Notes: generated by a model from the letters alone, not told the origin. 62,635 bases of DNA from an uncultured Clostridia bacterium (GCA_944347775.1 CALVMT010000080.1:1-62635); one strand, 5' to 3'. Positions 28,005 to 36,525 are shown, counted from the stretch's first letter. Translations and numbers: made by a program.

Positions 28005-29219
28005 TCAGCACCTTTTTGCCGATCTATCTAGTGCAATATATTGATCTTCAATTAATTCTGCCAACTGTTTTTCCAATGGTTCTTTCTCGCTGAGCCCTGA
28101 AAATTCTTTAAGCACATTAATAACGCCGCCTTTTTTCAAGAATTCCTGTAATTGTACACAGGTAGGATCCTCATCATTTTGATAATACATCGCCAATGCC
28201 GCAATCCGCGCCAGAAAAAAAGGAATTTTACCCCCTTTTAAGCAGGCCAATGCCGGCCCGATCACGCGATCTTCTTTTGACAACTTTCGACGCATATCAG
28301 CAACCACTCTTGAAAATCGATCATTTGAAAGGGGATTTGCCCAAGTAGCCCAATGATCCGCACCCAATCGTGTTTCCACTTCTTTATCCGTCATTTTAAA
28401 TTCGTAGCCTATCCCGCGCACAGCCTCGCGATTAGCCATATCTCTTACACAGCGTTCTACATATGGATCGGCCGTTGCCTCTCTTACATAGGTATAACCA
28501 AGATAAGCGCCATAAAGCGCCACCGCAAAATGCCGCATATTGATACTCCATATCTTATAAGTAAATCGCGCGGGCAGGTGATCTCTTACTTCTATCCATG
28601 GGCTTTTAGGGAGTTCACCTTTGATCTCTTCTTTATCAATACAAAGCGCTTCTCCATAACCCGCAGAAAGTGAAAGCGGATCTTTTTTCAACATCTCCTC
28701 CGTCGGCAAAACGCAAAGGCGATTCACCAACGTTTCGCTAATCCCGACATTCCGGCAAAAAAAGTCATGGCCTCACTCTTTAAATGTGGCAAAATAGATT
28801 CCCGCAGCCTTTGCGTCGCTCGCATAAAATTGACACACAAAATTAAATCCATTGGCTCATCCGGTTTTTTCTCCGCCCGATTATTAATCACTTCTGCTAA
28901 TATCCCACCAAAATCCGCACACGCCAAAGGATAAATCGGCAGCAGAATATACGGTGCATCATACATTGCATCAAAGCACTCTTTTTTTTTGCGTTTGCGT
29001 ACAATAGACATCATATCCGCAAATATTTACTTCTTCTACACTTTGCTCATCACGACCCGCACGAAAAATCATATATTTCCCCTGTTTACGCAAGGCTTCC
29101 GCCTGCTCGGGCCGGTGCATCAAAAAAGTAATATGGTATCCGCCTTCTTGAAATACCTCCGCCAAATAGCCTCTGCCAATTTTTCCTGCCCCAGCAATGA
29201 CAACTTCTTTTTTCGACAT
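28005..29219 (-). pseudogene. MtlD-like dehydrogenase paralogue E, two homopolymer frameshifts
   Basis: Three overlapping frames together give one full-length homologue of paralogue D (about 405 residues). The first break is in a run of nine A on the minus strand (28990-28982). Removing one A joins CTQTQKK to ECFDAMYDA, matching CTVTQQEECIKAM in D. The second is in a run of seven T near 28761-28767. Adding one T joins AMTFFCRN to VGISETLVNRL, matching AMEYYRDKVGIIETLVGRL. The rest is intact, including KIWSINMRH. It is either a recent pseudogene, a phase-variable gene, or two sequencing errors. No good ribosome site precedes the ATG at 29219. Confidence 0.88.
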
Positions 29220-29350
29220 CGTTGTTCTATACGCATCCATTTCATTTCAAATTCATCTTTAGTTTTATTATATAATAAATTTCTGCTCAAATACAGCGCT
29301 AAGTTTTGATCTTCTAAAAAGATTTTTTGCACTCGATCCTATTTTCTTAG

Positions 29351-29383
29351 CAAAAACCGGGCAGATAAACGCTTGCCCGGTAA
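29351..29383 (-). terminator. Intrinsic terminator after the glutamine-rich membrane protein
   Basis: On the minus strand ACCGGGCA pairs with TGCCCGGT, followed by TTTTT. Confidence 0.8.
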
Positions 29384-29395
29384 AATTTTCATTGA

Positions 29396-30085
29396 TTATT
29401 CTTTTTTATCTTCCCCATCAATAGGCTGCGGTCCCATCGGAGGTTGTGGACCGAAATCGGGCTGCCGTTCCAGCTCTATTGTCTGTTGCTCAATTATAGT
29501 TTCCTGTTGTTCTTCTACCTGCTCTGTCTTCGGCTGTTGCTTTTCTGACTCCGGTTTATTTCCCGGCAAAACCGTTTCTTGCACTTCAGGGTTTTGTTTA
29601 GCCTGCTCCTGCTGAGTCGCTTTAGGCGTTGGCATATTTTTGAGTCTTGCCGCCGCTCTTACTCCCATAATCAAATAAAACAAAATCCAAAGATGAAATA
29701 AAATATCCAAAACATCTTCGATCATAAAACCGAGATAAATCCAGTAAACAAGTACAATGCAATCCAGTATAAACAAGACCAGCGCCGTTGTCATCCAACC
29801 TCTGTGCTTTTTGGATAAAAAGTAACACAAGGCAAACAACACTATGCTCATTAGCGAAATTCCGTAGGCAATCAGCGTATAAGTTGATCCGCCAAGCCAG
29901 GCATCCAAATACCAACCGTAGTTAATCACAACCTGGGGAAAAATTGCAGAAAACAAAAAACTCACTTCCGCTTCGGCAATCATCAGCCCCACATTGACCA
30001 AAGTCAGTAAAAGCATAGCCAAAAGATTTCCTCTTGCTTGCGCATATTGCGCTTCATATTTTGCTTGTAAATTTGTCTTTTCCAT
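29396..30085 (-). CDS. Membrane protein with Gln/Glu/Pro-rich tail, unknown function
   Basis: This 229-residue protein has four hydrophobic helices in residues 20-150, then a charged, low-complexity cytoplasmic-type tail rich in Gln, Glu and Pro that ends in PQPPMGPQPIDGEDKKE. I do not recognise a family. The start at 30085 (MEKTNLQAKYEAQYAQ) has GAGAGGG seven bases upstream. It is transcribed alone from the minus strand and divergently from the M42 peptidase. Confidence 0.7.
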   Translation of the reverse strand: MEKTNLQAKYEAQYAQARGNLLAMLLLTLVNVGLMIAEAEVSFLFSAIFPQVVINYGWYLDAWLGGSTYTLIAYGISLMSIVLFALCYFLSKKHRGWMTTALVLFILDCIVLVYWIYLGFMIEDVLDILFHLWILFYLIMGVRAAARLKNMPTPKATQQEQAKQNPEVQETVLPGNKPESEKQQPKTEQVEEQQETIIEQQTIELERQPDFGPQPPMGPQPIDGEDKKE

Positions 30086-30237
30086 AAAAGCCCTCTCTTT
30101 TAGAAACTTTTCTTCAATTATACGAGCCACCTTGTTTTTTGTAAACCTTTCAAATCCCCCTGGCAAGAAATATTTACATATGCTATTATACTTTTGTGTT
30201 TTTTATCAAAGTTTGTAAAATAAGGAGGATAATCATC

Positions 30238-31269
30238 ATGGATGCTGATCTGGCTTATATTCTTGCACAGGCAAATGCTCTTCTCGCCATCGACAGTCCT
30301 TCCGGCTATACGATGGACGCTGCTGCATATCTCTTAAAAGAATCCGCTCGCCTCAAAATTCCTGCAAGGCAAACACATAAGGGTGGAATTCTTATGGATT
30401 TCGGCGGAAGCGACACGAATAATGCCGTTTTACTGGAAGCACATATCGATACGCTGGGTGCCATGGTCGCAGAAATTAAATCCGACGGCCGTTTGCGTTT
30501 AAGCCCAATCGGCGGAATGAATGCCAACAACGCCGAAGCCGAAAATTGTCATGTCAAAACGCGTTGGGGAAATTCCTATGAGGGTTGCTTTCAATTATGT
30601 AACGCCTCTATCCATGTCAATGCTGACTATAACAAAACTTCCCGTACTTTTGATTCGTGTGAAATGGTATTGGACGAACCCGTAAAAAATGCCGATGACG
30701 TCCATGCGCTAGGCATCGATATCGGTGATTATGTTTGTTTTGACCCGCGCACGCGGCTGACAAAAAGCGGATATATGAAGAGTCGTTTTTTGGATGATAA
30801 GCTAAGCGCTGCAATTTTGATGGGCTATGGCCGCTACCTCCGCCAATGCGCTCAGATCCCTTCTCGTCATATTTATGCTCATTTTACCGTATTTGAAGAA
30901 GTAGGGCATGGCGGCTCTGCTTCGGTTTTAGAAGGCGTAACCGAGGCAATTTCACTGGACATGGGATGTGTGGGCAAAGGCTTAAACTGCACAGAACATC
31001 AGGTTTCTATCTGCGTTAAAGATTCCGGCGGTCCATATCATTATGAAGTCACAACCGGTCTTGTCAATGCAGCGAAAAAGGCAGGCATCGACTATGCCTT
31101 GGATATTTATCCGTATTACGGTTCGGATGTGGAAGCAACGCTACGCGCCGGCAATGATGTGCGGCATGGCTTAATCGGTCCTGGGGTCTACGCTTCTCAC
31201 GGTTACGAAAGAAGCCATTTAGACGGTATCTTTAATACTTTCCGCCTGCTTAAGGCATATCTGGGATAA
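30238..31269 (+). CDS. M42-family metallopeptidase (cellulase M/glutamyl aminopeptidase type)
   Basis: This 343-residue dinuclear metal aminopeptidase has IDSPSGYT, the first metal ligand in LLEAHIDTLGAMV, RFLDDKLSAAI, the catalytic glutamate pair in TVFEEVGHGGS, and the C-terminal GSDVEATLRAG. Domain order and length fit M42 (TET) peptidases, which form dodecamers that trim peptides. The LEAHIDT and KDSGGPYHYE motifs are slightly off the usual HxDE and DxGP forms. The start at 30238 is set by AAGGAGGATAATCATC directly upstream. Confidence 0.87.
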   Translation: MDADLAYILAQANALLAIDSPSGYTMDAAAYLLKESARLKIPARQTHKGGILMDFGGSDTNNAVLLEAHIDTLGAMVAEIKSDGRLRLSPIGGMNANNAEAENCHVKTRWGNSYEGCFQLCNASIHVNADYNKTSRTFDSCEMVLDEPVKNADDVHALGIDIGDYVCFDPRTRLTKSGYMKSRFLDDKLSAAILMGYGRYLRQCAQIPSRHIYAHFTVFEEVGHGGSASVLEGVTEAISLDMGCVGKGLNCTEHQVSICVKDSGGPYHYEVTTGLVNAAKKAGIDYALDIYPYYGSDVEATLRAGNDVRHGLIGPGVYASHGYERSHLDGIFNTFRLLKAYLG

Positions 31270-31321
31270 ACGCGAGTCCTAAATTTATGTCTAATATATT
31301 TATGTAAAAAGGATGATAAAA

Positions 31322-32176
31322 ATGTTCTCTGTAATTAAAAATCATGCCAAAGAAATCTATAAACGCGATAAATGGTATCTTTGGCGGCTTCTTTCCATTG
31401 TTATTGCACTATATCTACTTAAAAGCATTGTGCTTGCCCTGTTCAGCTGGCTGCCGCTTGTCACGTACAAACTGCTGGATGCAGCGCTTGCTATTGTTTA
31501 TATTCCCTTCGGCGTGAGCATTGCGCATATGCTCATTCATGAAGAACATTACGACCATATGCGCATCGATGGCCTTTTTCGCTTTTATCGCAATCCTAAA
31601 ATTATGCTGCGTTGTATAATTCTTGTTGTCTGTACAAAAGGCATCGTCGTCACTAGCCTGTTTTTGATCGAAGAATTGTTGTTGCACTTTGTGCACCATG
31701 AGCTGTTGCACACATTGATTGAAATCTGTATTTTTATTTTTGAAGAAGCACTTATCGCCTACTTCTTTTTAACGCAATATCTATTTATCATGCATGAAGG
31801 GCACTCTCTGCGAGATGTTGTCCGCACATCGTATCACGCAATGAAAGGAGATATCTTTCATCATTTATGCTTTGACTTTTCGTTATTTATCTGGTATCTT
31901 ATCCCAATTGCGTTATGGATGATCGTTTGCGGTTTTATCAGCCTTATGCAAACCGGAGAGTTTTTATTGCCTGCATTATCGCTTCGCGAATTATCAGGCA
32001 ATCTCTTTTCGGTATTGTATACTATTATCATCACTGTCTTCTACTTTTTCTATACGCCATATACTGCGCTTTGTAAAATTCTCTTTGCTGAGCATGCCTG
32101 GGAAGAGGCGCAAAAAGAAGGAAAAGTACATAGCACAAAGCAGTTGCCAAAGCAAAGAAAAGTTGCCTCGATTTAA
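31322..32176 (+). CDS. Multipass membrane protein, DUF975-like
   Basis: This 284-residue protein has about five to six hydrophobic helices. The segment LRDVVRTSYHAMKGDIFHHL followed by FSLFIWYL resembles the conserved cytoplasmic loop of DUF975 proteins (a QSxxxMKG motif before a helix), but the match is weak. The function is unknown. The ATG at 31322 is preferred because AAAAAGG lies nine bases before it; an ATG at 31313 directly abuts that site. It lies 52 bp after the M42 gene and may share its transcript. Confidence 0.7.
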   Translation: MFSVIKNHAKEIYKRDKWYLWRLLSIVIALYLLKSIVLALFSWLPLVTYKLLDAALAIVYIPFGVSIAHMLIHEEHYDHMRIDGLFRFYRNPKIMLRCIILVVCTKGIVVTSLFLIEELLLHFVHHELLHTLIEICIFIFEEALIAYFFLTQYLFIMHEGHSLRDVVRTSYHAMKGDIFHHLCFDFSLFIWYLIPIALWMIVCGFISLMQTGEFLLPALSLRELSGNLFSVLYTIIITVFYFFYTPYTALCKILFAEHAWEEAQKEGKVHSTKQLPKQRKVASI

Positions 32177-32228
32177 TTTTAGCCGGCTGTAAAAGTTTTT
32201 TAAAGCTTATTCCCTTTTTCAAAAAGCG

Positions 32229-32262
32229 GCGTCTATTTTCTATCTCAAAATAGACGCCGTAA
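32229..32262. repeat. Perfect inverted repeat without T-run
   Basis: GGCGTCTATTTT and AAAATAGACGCC form a 12-bp stem with a seven-base loop. Neither side has a long T-run, although the minus-strand exit reads GCTTTTTG. It may be a terminator for the decayed minus-strand gene or a stray regulatory hairpin. Confidence 0.6.
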
Positions 32263-32278
32263 AGGATATAACAATAAA

Positions 32279-32673
32279 TTAATACAGTTTTTCTTTTGGT
32301 ATTTTATAGTCACTTTTGAGCAACATCATTGCATCTTCCCACCCTGGTTTTTACAATGAAAATTTCTTGGAAAAGCCAATTTCTTGGGAGCCCACTGAAT
32401 TGTTGCCACAGAATAGATCATATCGTATTTTATCTTACTAAAATTATATATTAGTAATGAAATCCTCAAAAACTTCCGGAGTATTATAATGCGGTCTATA
32501 TCGGTCAAAATTGTTCAGATATGGCATTAAAAATTTTTCTAAATTTCACCATATCCATAAAATCATGTTTCTCTTTCTCAGTCAATATACCTTTTGTACA
32601 AGATCCACCAATAAACGCAAGCGTCTTGCCCTAATTTTATTTTTTTATAAAAATTAAAAATTTTTTCTGTCAT
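32279..32673 (-). pseudogene. Multiply broken gene downstream of the GNAT gene (family not recognised)
   Basis: An ATG at 32673 overlaps the GNAT stop (ATGA), so a coupled gene once started here (MTEKIFNFYKKIKL). A +1 shift near 32630 leads into GKTLAFIGGSCTKGILTEKE and on to KIFNAISEQF. A shift of one T near 32508 leads into DRYRPHYNTPEVFEDFITNI. Then, in frame but with several stops, come IRYDLFCGNNSVGSQEIGF and KPGWEDAMMLLKSDYKIP, ending at 32279. These pieces are too protein-like to be noise, yet no reading is intact. I cannot name the family. Confidence 0.65.
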
Positions 32674-33107
32674 GATTTACTGTTTTTTTCAAAATTATAA
32701 ACATAACATATTTCATCGTCATAGTCATTTTTCCCGCCCAGTTTTTCATATACATGACAGGCTCTCGGATTCCCTCTATCCGTCAAAACAAACATTTCAA
32801 AAAAACCGTGACTGCTTATGTATTCCTTGACAAATTTTAACAACCCTGTTCCATAGCCTTGGTTCTGATAATCAGGCAATATACCTATTGAATATAAAAA
32901 GTAAGCATGCCTCCCGTCAGGATGGATAATATCATATCCATACGCAAACCCGACAATTTTATTCGTCGCCATTTTGGCAACAAAGCCAATTGTACTCTTA
33001 TCGGCATAAAACTTTCTGATATTTTGCGCATCCAACCTCATTTGATCGTCAGCTAAAACCTCTCCCATGAAATCTAGATCTTCCTCTTCCAGCAATTTAT
33101 ACTCCAT
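32670..33107 (-). CDS. GNAT acetyltransferase, AAC(3)-I-like
   Basis: This 145-residue GNAT enzyme has the acetyl-CoA loop as LPDYQNQGYGTGLLKFVKEY (Q-x-x-G-x-G form), preceded by HAYFLYSIGI, and ends with NPRACHVYEKLGGKN. The wording resembles the AAC(3)-I gentamicin acetyltransferase group. Many clostridial relatives are chromosomal with unknown substrates, so resistance should not be assumed. The adjacent genes are decayed, and this one may be part of a transferred or eroding island. Confidence 0.8.
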   Translation of the reverse strand: MEYKLLEEEDLDFMGEVLADDQMRLDAQNIRKFYADKSTIGFVAKMATNKIVGFAYGYDIIHPDGRHAYFLYSIGILPDYQNQGYGTGLLKFVKEYISSHGFFEMFVLTDRGNPRACHVYEKLGGKNDYDDEICYVYNFEKNSKS

Positions 33108-33542
33108 TATTTATCTCCATGCCATCTTCTTTATACGCCTGATATACAGCTTTTTTACAAATGAGCACAATATCCATATCCTGTGCCTTTCTTAGTAAGA
33201 TACCATAAAAATTTGCAAATTGATGCTGTTCCTCTTTAATTTAATAACCAAATTTATTTAGTAATTTCCACTCCCAGCACAAACATTGCTTCTATAAAAA
33301 CAACTATTTTTTTATTTGTATTCTATCAAAAAACGATCACGTTTACAATTTTATCGTTGGCCTACAGTTAAACCATTTATGACAATAATGGATATTTAAC
33401 CTGATCGTTATAGATGGCTTTTGATAAAAAAACATCAAAATATCATAACTTTACCGCAACATTCTTATAAAAACTTAGTCAAGGCCAAAAACAATAAAAC
33501 ACAGAGAAAATAAAAAACCACGATACAACAATATCGCGGTTT
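33108..33542. other. AT-rich gap with a short decayed coding tail
   Basis: Just upstream of the GNAT gene the minus strand keeps about 45 codons open, including FANFYGILLRKAQDMDIVLI and CKKAVYQAYKEDG. It has no start codon with a ribosome site and overlaps the GNAT start. It looks like the end of a lost gene. From 33250 to 33480 I see nothing. Confidence 0.45.
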
Positions 33543-33619
33543 TGGTGTGCCTGGAGGGGCTCGAACCCCCGACCTCTTGATTCGTAGTCAAGCACTCTAT
33601 CCAACTGAGCTACAGACAC
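33543..33619 (-). tRNA. tRNA-Arg (anticodon ACG)
   Basis: The minus strand folds as a cloverleaf: acceptor GTGTCTG pairing with CAGGCAC, D-arm TAGCTCAGTTGGATAGAG, anticodon stem CTTGA/TCAAG with loop CTACGAA, T-arm GGGGGTTCGAGCCCC, and an encoded CCA end. Anticodon ACG (read as ICG) decodes CGT, CGC and CGA. Confidence 0.95.
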
Positions 33620-33691
33620 ATTCATATTTTTTATAGCAAAACTAACTATATCACGTTTCATTTTTGATGTCAAACATTTTCTCGCCCAACC

Positions 33692-34231
33692 TTATTCTTC
33701 AGCGTGATAAATCATTCCGAGACGGTCAAGCGCATCGCAGATCCGTGCAAAAATTGATTTGTCTGCACACCGAATATGATGCAAGTGCACACCACCGGTC
33801 AAGTCGCTTAACAAGGCGGCCTCTTTACTTTTCAATGCTTCAATAAATTGTTCCACTTCATAATTTGTCCTGATATTTAAAGGCGCTGAAATTTGCCCAT
33901 ATAGAGGATGTGAAACAATCACATCCATTACTTCCCCTCCATAATAGACAATCGTCTTTAACTCTAATTCTGTTTGTTCCGGCGCATGTGTACATGCAGC
34001 AAGATAAATCTCCTGTGAAGAAGCATTTTCTCTTTCCAAAAGATATCCACGCGGCGTTGACAATATTTTTTCTCCCGCCGCCCTCAGCAATGCGATATCG
34101 CCAACAATAATTTGCCGACTTACTCCTAATCTTTTTGCAAAAACGGAAGCGCTTATCGGCGCTTCACTTTTTTGCAACTTTTCTTTTATATATTTCTTTC
34201 TCTTTTCCGCCCCAAAAAAACTTTTTTCCAT
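33692..34231 (-). CDS. niaR: Niacin-responsive transcriptional repressor NiaR
   Basis: This is a 179-residue regulator with an N-terminal winged helix (about residues 8-60, including SASVFAKRLGVSRQIIVGDI) and a C-terminal 3H domain with conserved histidines in THAPEQ, VSHPLYG and HLHHIRC. This is the NiaR/YrxA layout. In known members nicotinic acid is the co-repressor for NAD-synthesis and niacin-uptake genes. It lies eight bases after niaX, so it probably represses its own operon through the site near 34841-34856. Confidence 0.92.
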   Translation of the reverse strand: MEKSFFGAEKRKKYIKEKLQKSEAPISASVFAKRLGVSRQIIVGDIALLRAAGEKILSTPRGYLLERENASSQEIYLAACTHAPEQTELELKTIVYYGGEVMDVIVSHPLYGQISAPLNIRTNYEVEQFIEALKSKEAALLSDLTGGVHLHHIRCADKSIFARICDALDRLGMIYHAEE

Positions 34232-34238
34232 TATTGAC

Positions 34239-34799
34239 TTACACCCGTACGGACTTCACACCAAATGTTTTTTTCAACGGTTGCCATACCAAATAAGCTA
34301 TAGCAAAATCCACCATACTATGTACGATAGTCCCCACGCCGACCAACAAAATCACAGCGACAAAAAAGCCATTTGCATATTGTGAAGGATCCGCAATGTA
34401 GAAAGGTAATACAACCAATACTTCACACACCGCGTGAATGAGCGCCAACGCAGCCGAAAGCAAAATACTCTTTTTTACCGAAGAAAGAATTTCCGGTTTC
34501 TTCTGAATCCAAAAAGCACCGACCGTCGCAAAAACCACATGCGTTAAAGCCCTTAACACAACTTCAATAGGGAATCCGCCAATGAGGAACCCAAGCGTTG
34601 TCCCAAGTGCTACGGAAATTCCTACAGCCGGCGAAATAAACATAGCAATAAATACCGCCACGTGGCTGGCAACAGTAAAAGACGCCGGAGGAATCACAAT
34701 TTTCAGCGGGGAGAACATCGGGATAATAATACCCACTGCGCAAAGTAACCCTGCCATTACAATTTTTAAAATGGCACTATGCATGTTTTTTTGATTCAT
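34239..34799 (-). CDS. niaX: Niacin transporter NiaX
   Basis: This 186-residue protein has about six hydrophobic helices, including IVMAGLLCAVGIIIPMFSPL and GISVALGTTLGFLIGGFPIE. It resembles small S-component-like permeases of the NiaX group that lie beside NiaR in Bacillota. It would import nicotinic acid or nicotinamide, probably with a shared ECF module. Assignment rests on the fold and on the neighbouring niaR. AGGAG lies 12 bases before the ATG. Confidence 0.85.
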   Translation of the reverse strand: MNQKNMHSAILKIVMAGLLCAVGIIIPMFSPLKIVIPPASFTVASHVAVFIAMFISPAVGISVALGTTLGFLIGGFPIEVVLRALTHVVFATVGAFWIQKKPEILSSVKKSILLSAALALIHAVCEVLVVLPFYIADPSQYANGFFVAVILLVGVGTIVHSMVDFAIAYLVWQPLKKTFGVKSVRV

Positions 34800-34840
34800 G
34801 ATATCTATACACTCCTAAAAAATGATTAACAAATTACTTT

Positions 34841-34856
34841 ACAGGTGTCTTGACAT
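34841..34856 (-). promoter_or_regulatory. Probable NiaR operator
   Basis: The segment ACAGGTGTCTTGACAT contains the TGTC-TT-GACA palindrome and CAGGTGT element I associate with NiaR sites. It covers the expected transcription start of niaX-niaR, a good place for repression. The consensus is from memory. Confidence 0.6.
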
Positions 34857-34860
34857 ATTT

Positions 34861-34888
34861 ATTATAGCAAAAGAAGCCGGTTTGTAAA
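34861..34888 (-). promoter_or_regulatory. niaX-niaR promoter
   Basis: On the minus strand TTTACA (34888-34883) and TATAAT (34866-34861) are 16 bp apart. Confidence 0.7.
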
Positions 34889-34977
34889 GTTTTTTATAAA
34901 AAAACTCATAACTTTTTTAGATAAGCACATACTATTTTTGCCATTAAATTTTAGTTTAAAAGGAGATGATCATATTC

Positions 34978-35535
34978 ATGTCAACATTAAAAGGTAGTAG
35001 AACCGAGGCCAATTTAGCCATAGCTTTTGCAGGAGAGGCACAGGCTGCAACCAAGTATTCCTATTATGCATCTCAAGCACGCCAAGAAGGGCATATAGAA
35101 ATCAGCAACATTTTTTCCGAAACAGCAGCCAATGAACATGCTCATGGAAAAATATGGTTTAAGCTTTTGCATAACAATGAAATTCCGCAAACCAAAACAA
35201 ACCTGATAGATGCAGCAGAAGGCGAACATTATGAGCGCGCGGAAATGTACCTTAACTTTGCTAAAGAAGCGGATGAAGAAGGTTTCACTTCCATCGCTGC
35301 ATTATTCCGTATGGTCGCGCAAATTGAACATCGCCATGAATTGCGTTTCCTCGGAGTACATTCAGATGTGGAAAATCAGGCACTTTATCAAAATGAAAGC
35401 GAAGTCTATTGGATATGCATAAATTGCGGCTATGTATGTCATGCAAAAAAAGCGCCCGCAATCTGCCCCGTATGTGCGCATCCCCAAGGCTTTTTTCGCC
35501 AAACAAATGAAGAACTTCCCCCTAAATGCGATTGA
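34978..35535 (+). CDS. Rubrerythrin
   Basis: This is a 185-residue non-haem iron peroxidase that protects anaerobes from hydrogen peroxide. The four-helix ferritin-like domain supplies diiron ligands in FAGEAQAATKYSYYA, ETAANEHAHGK, AEGEHYERAEMY and VAQIEHRHE. A C-terminal rubredoxin domain (about 148-175) has CINCGY and CPVCAHP. Length and order are typical. The ATG at 34978 is used; AGGAG is 12 bases upstream, and the ATG at 34966 directly abuts it. Confidence 0.96.
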   Translation: MSTLKGSRTEANLAIAFAGEAQAATKYSYYASQARQEGHIEISNIFSETAANEHAHGKIWFKLLHNNEIPQTKTNLIDAAEGEHYERAEMYLNFAKEADEEGFTSIAALFRMVAQIEHRHELRFLGVHSDVENQALYQNESEVYWICINCGYVCHAKKAPAICPVCAHPQGFFRQTNEELPPKCD

Positions 35536-35598
35536 CTTGCCGGTTATTCCGCATTATAATTCTCAATGAACTGATTGATTAAATCATAGGAGGTTATA

Positions 35599-36426
35599 AT
35601 GAGCGAAAATTGCAATGGTAATTGTTCCTCTTGTTCTGTCGATTGTGAAAACAGGCAACAGGAAAGCATGATAGCTCCCTTAAATGAATATAGCCGCGTC
35701 GGAAAAGTGATCGGCGTGGTGAGCGGCAAAGGTGGCGTCGGAAAATCCGCAGTTACTGCAATGCTTGCCACATTAATGTCCCGTAAAGGGTATCGTTGCG
35801 CCGTACTTGATGCGGACCTTACCGGCCCTTCTATCCCCAAGATTTTTGGCGTGCATAGCACAGTTGCCAGTGAGGATGGCGAACATTTACTTCCCGCCAA
35901 AACAAAAGGCGGTATTGAGTTGATGTCAATTAATCTTTTGCTGCAAAGTGAGGATTCTCCTGTTATCTGGCGCGGGCCGATTATTTCCGGTGTAATCAAG
36001 CAATTTTGGAGCGATGTGATTTGGAATGATATCGATTATATGTTCGTTGATATGCCTCCGGGTACAGGCGATGTTTCCTTGACCGTTTTTCAATCTTTAC
36101 CGATAGATGGTATTGTCATGGTCACTACGCCGCAAAGCCTTGTCGGCATGATTGTCAAAAAATCGTTGAATATGGCGCGAATGATGAATATTCCCGTTCT
36201 GGGGTTAATTGAAAATATGAGTTATATTACCTGTCCGGATTGTGGAAAGCGCATTGATTTATTTGGGCAGCAATCTTTAGAACAAGAAACCGCCGATTTA
36301 AATCTTCAGATTCTTGGTCGCCTGCCAATGGATCCTGCCCTGCCCGCATTGGCTGATACAGGGAAAATGGAAGAATTTCAGGGTGACTGGCTAGATAATG
36401 CGGCAAAAATCATTGAAGAACTTTAA
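35599..36426 (+). CDS. mrp: Mrp/NBP35-type P-loop ATPase (Fe-S carrier)
   Basis: This 275-residue ATPase is of the Mrp/ApbC family, which carries and transfers Fe-S clusters. The deviant Walker A is SGKGGVGKSA (about residues 42-51), with DADLTGPSIPKIFG and DMPPGTGDVSLT after it. A CPDCGK pair in the C-terminal half is the cluster-binding CxxC. The N-terminus also has a cysteine string (C5, C9, C12, C16) seen in many clostridial Mrp proteins. AGGAGG precedes the ATG. It ends in a terminator at 36425-36453. Confidence 0.93.
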   Translation: MSENCNGNCSSCSVDCENRQQESMIAPLNEYSRVGKVIGVVSGKGGVGKSAVTAMLATLMSRKGYRCAVLDADLTGPSIPKIFGVHSTVASEDGEHLLPAKTKGGIELMSINLLLQSEDSPVIWRGPIISGVIKQFWSDVIWNDIDYMFVDMPPGTGDVSLTVFQSLPIDGIVMVTTPQSLVGMIVKKSLNMARMMNIPVLGLIENMSYITCPDCGKRIDLFGQQSLEQETADLNLQILGRLPMDPALPALADTGKMEEFQGDWLDNAAKIIEEL

Positions 36427-36453
36427 AAAAAGCCCTTGCAAGGGCTTTTTTTT
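36425..36453 (+). terminator. Intrinsic terminator of mrp, overlapping the rpsF promoter
   Basis: AGCCCTTGCAAGGGCT is followed by eight T. The TTGCAA at the tip of the hairpin is also the -35 element of the next promoter. Confidence 0.85.
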
Positions 36454-36464
36454 CATGCTATAAT
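36436..36464 (+). promoter_or_regulatory. rpsF-ssb-rpsR promoter
   Basis: TTGCAA (36436-36441) and TATAAT (36459-36464) are separated by 17 bp. The predicted start is near 36471. Confidence 0.7.
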
Positions 36465-36479
36465 ATCTGACGCATCCTT

Positions 36480-36497
36480 GCGCCCATCAGCGGGCGC
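36480..36497 (+). promoter_or_regulatory. Leader hairpin before rpsF, possible S6:S18 site
   Basis: GCGCCC and GGGCGC form a six-pair stem with loop ATCAGC, in the short leader of rpsF. Many bacteria have an S6:S18-binding autoregulatory hairpin at this place. I cannot confirm the bulged CCG motif, so this is a positional inference. Confidence 0.4.
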
Positions 36498-36525
36498 CTG
36501 AAGAGTCCATAAGGAGGTGAACACC

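Noticed and set aside
18887..29219. Idea that the dehydrogenase cluster is a mobile element or gene cassette array
   Set aside because: No transposase, integrase, terminal repeats or attachment sites are seen; tandem duplication explains it.
33479..33673. 64-codon frame over tRNA-Arg
   Set aside because: It overlaps the tRNA; the apparent peptide (VAQLDRVLDYESRGRGFEPL) is the familiar artefact of translating tRNA genes.
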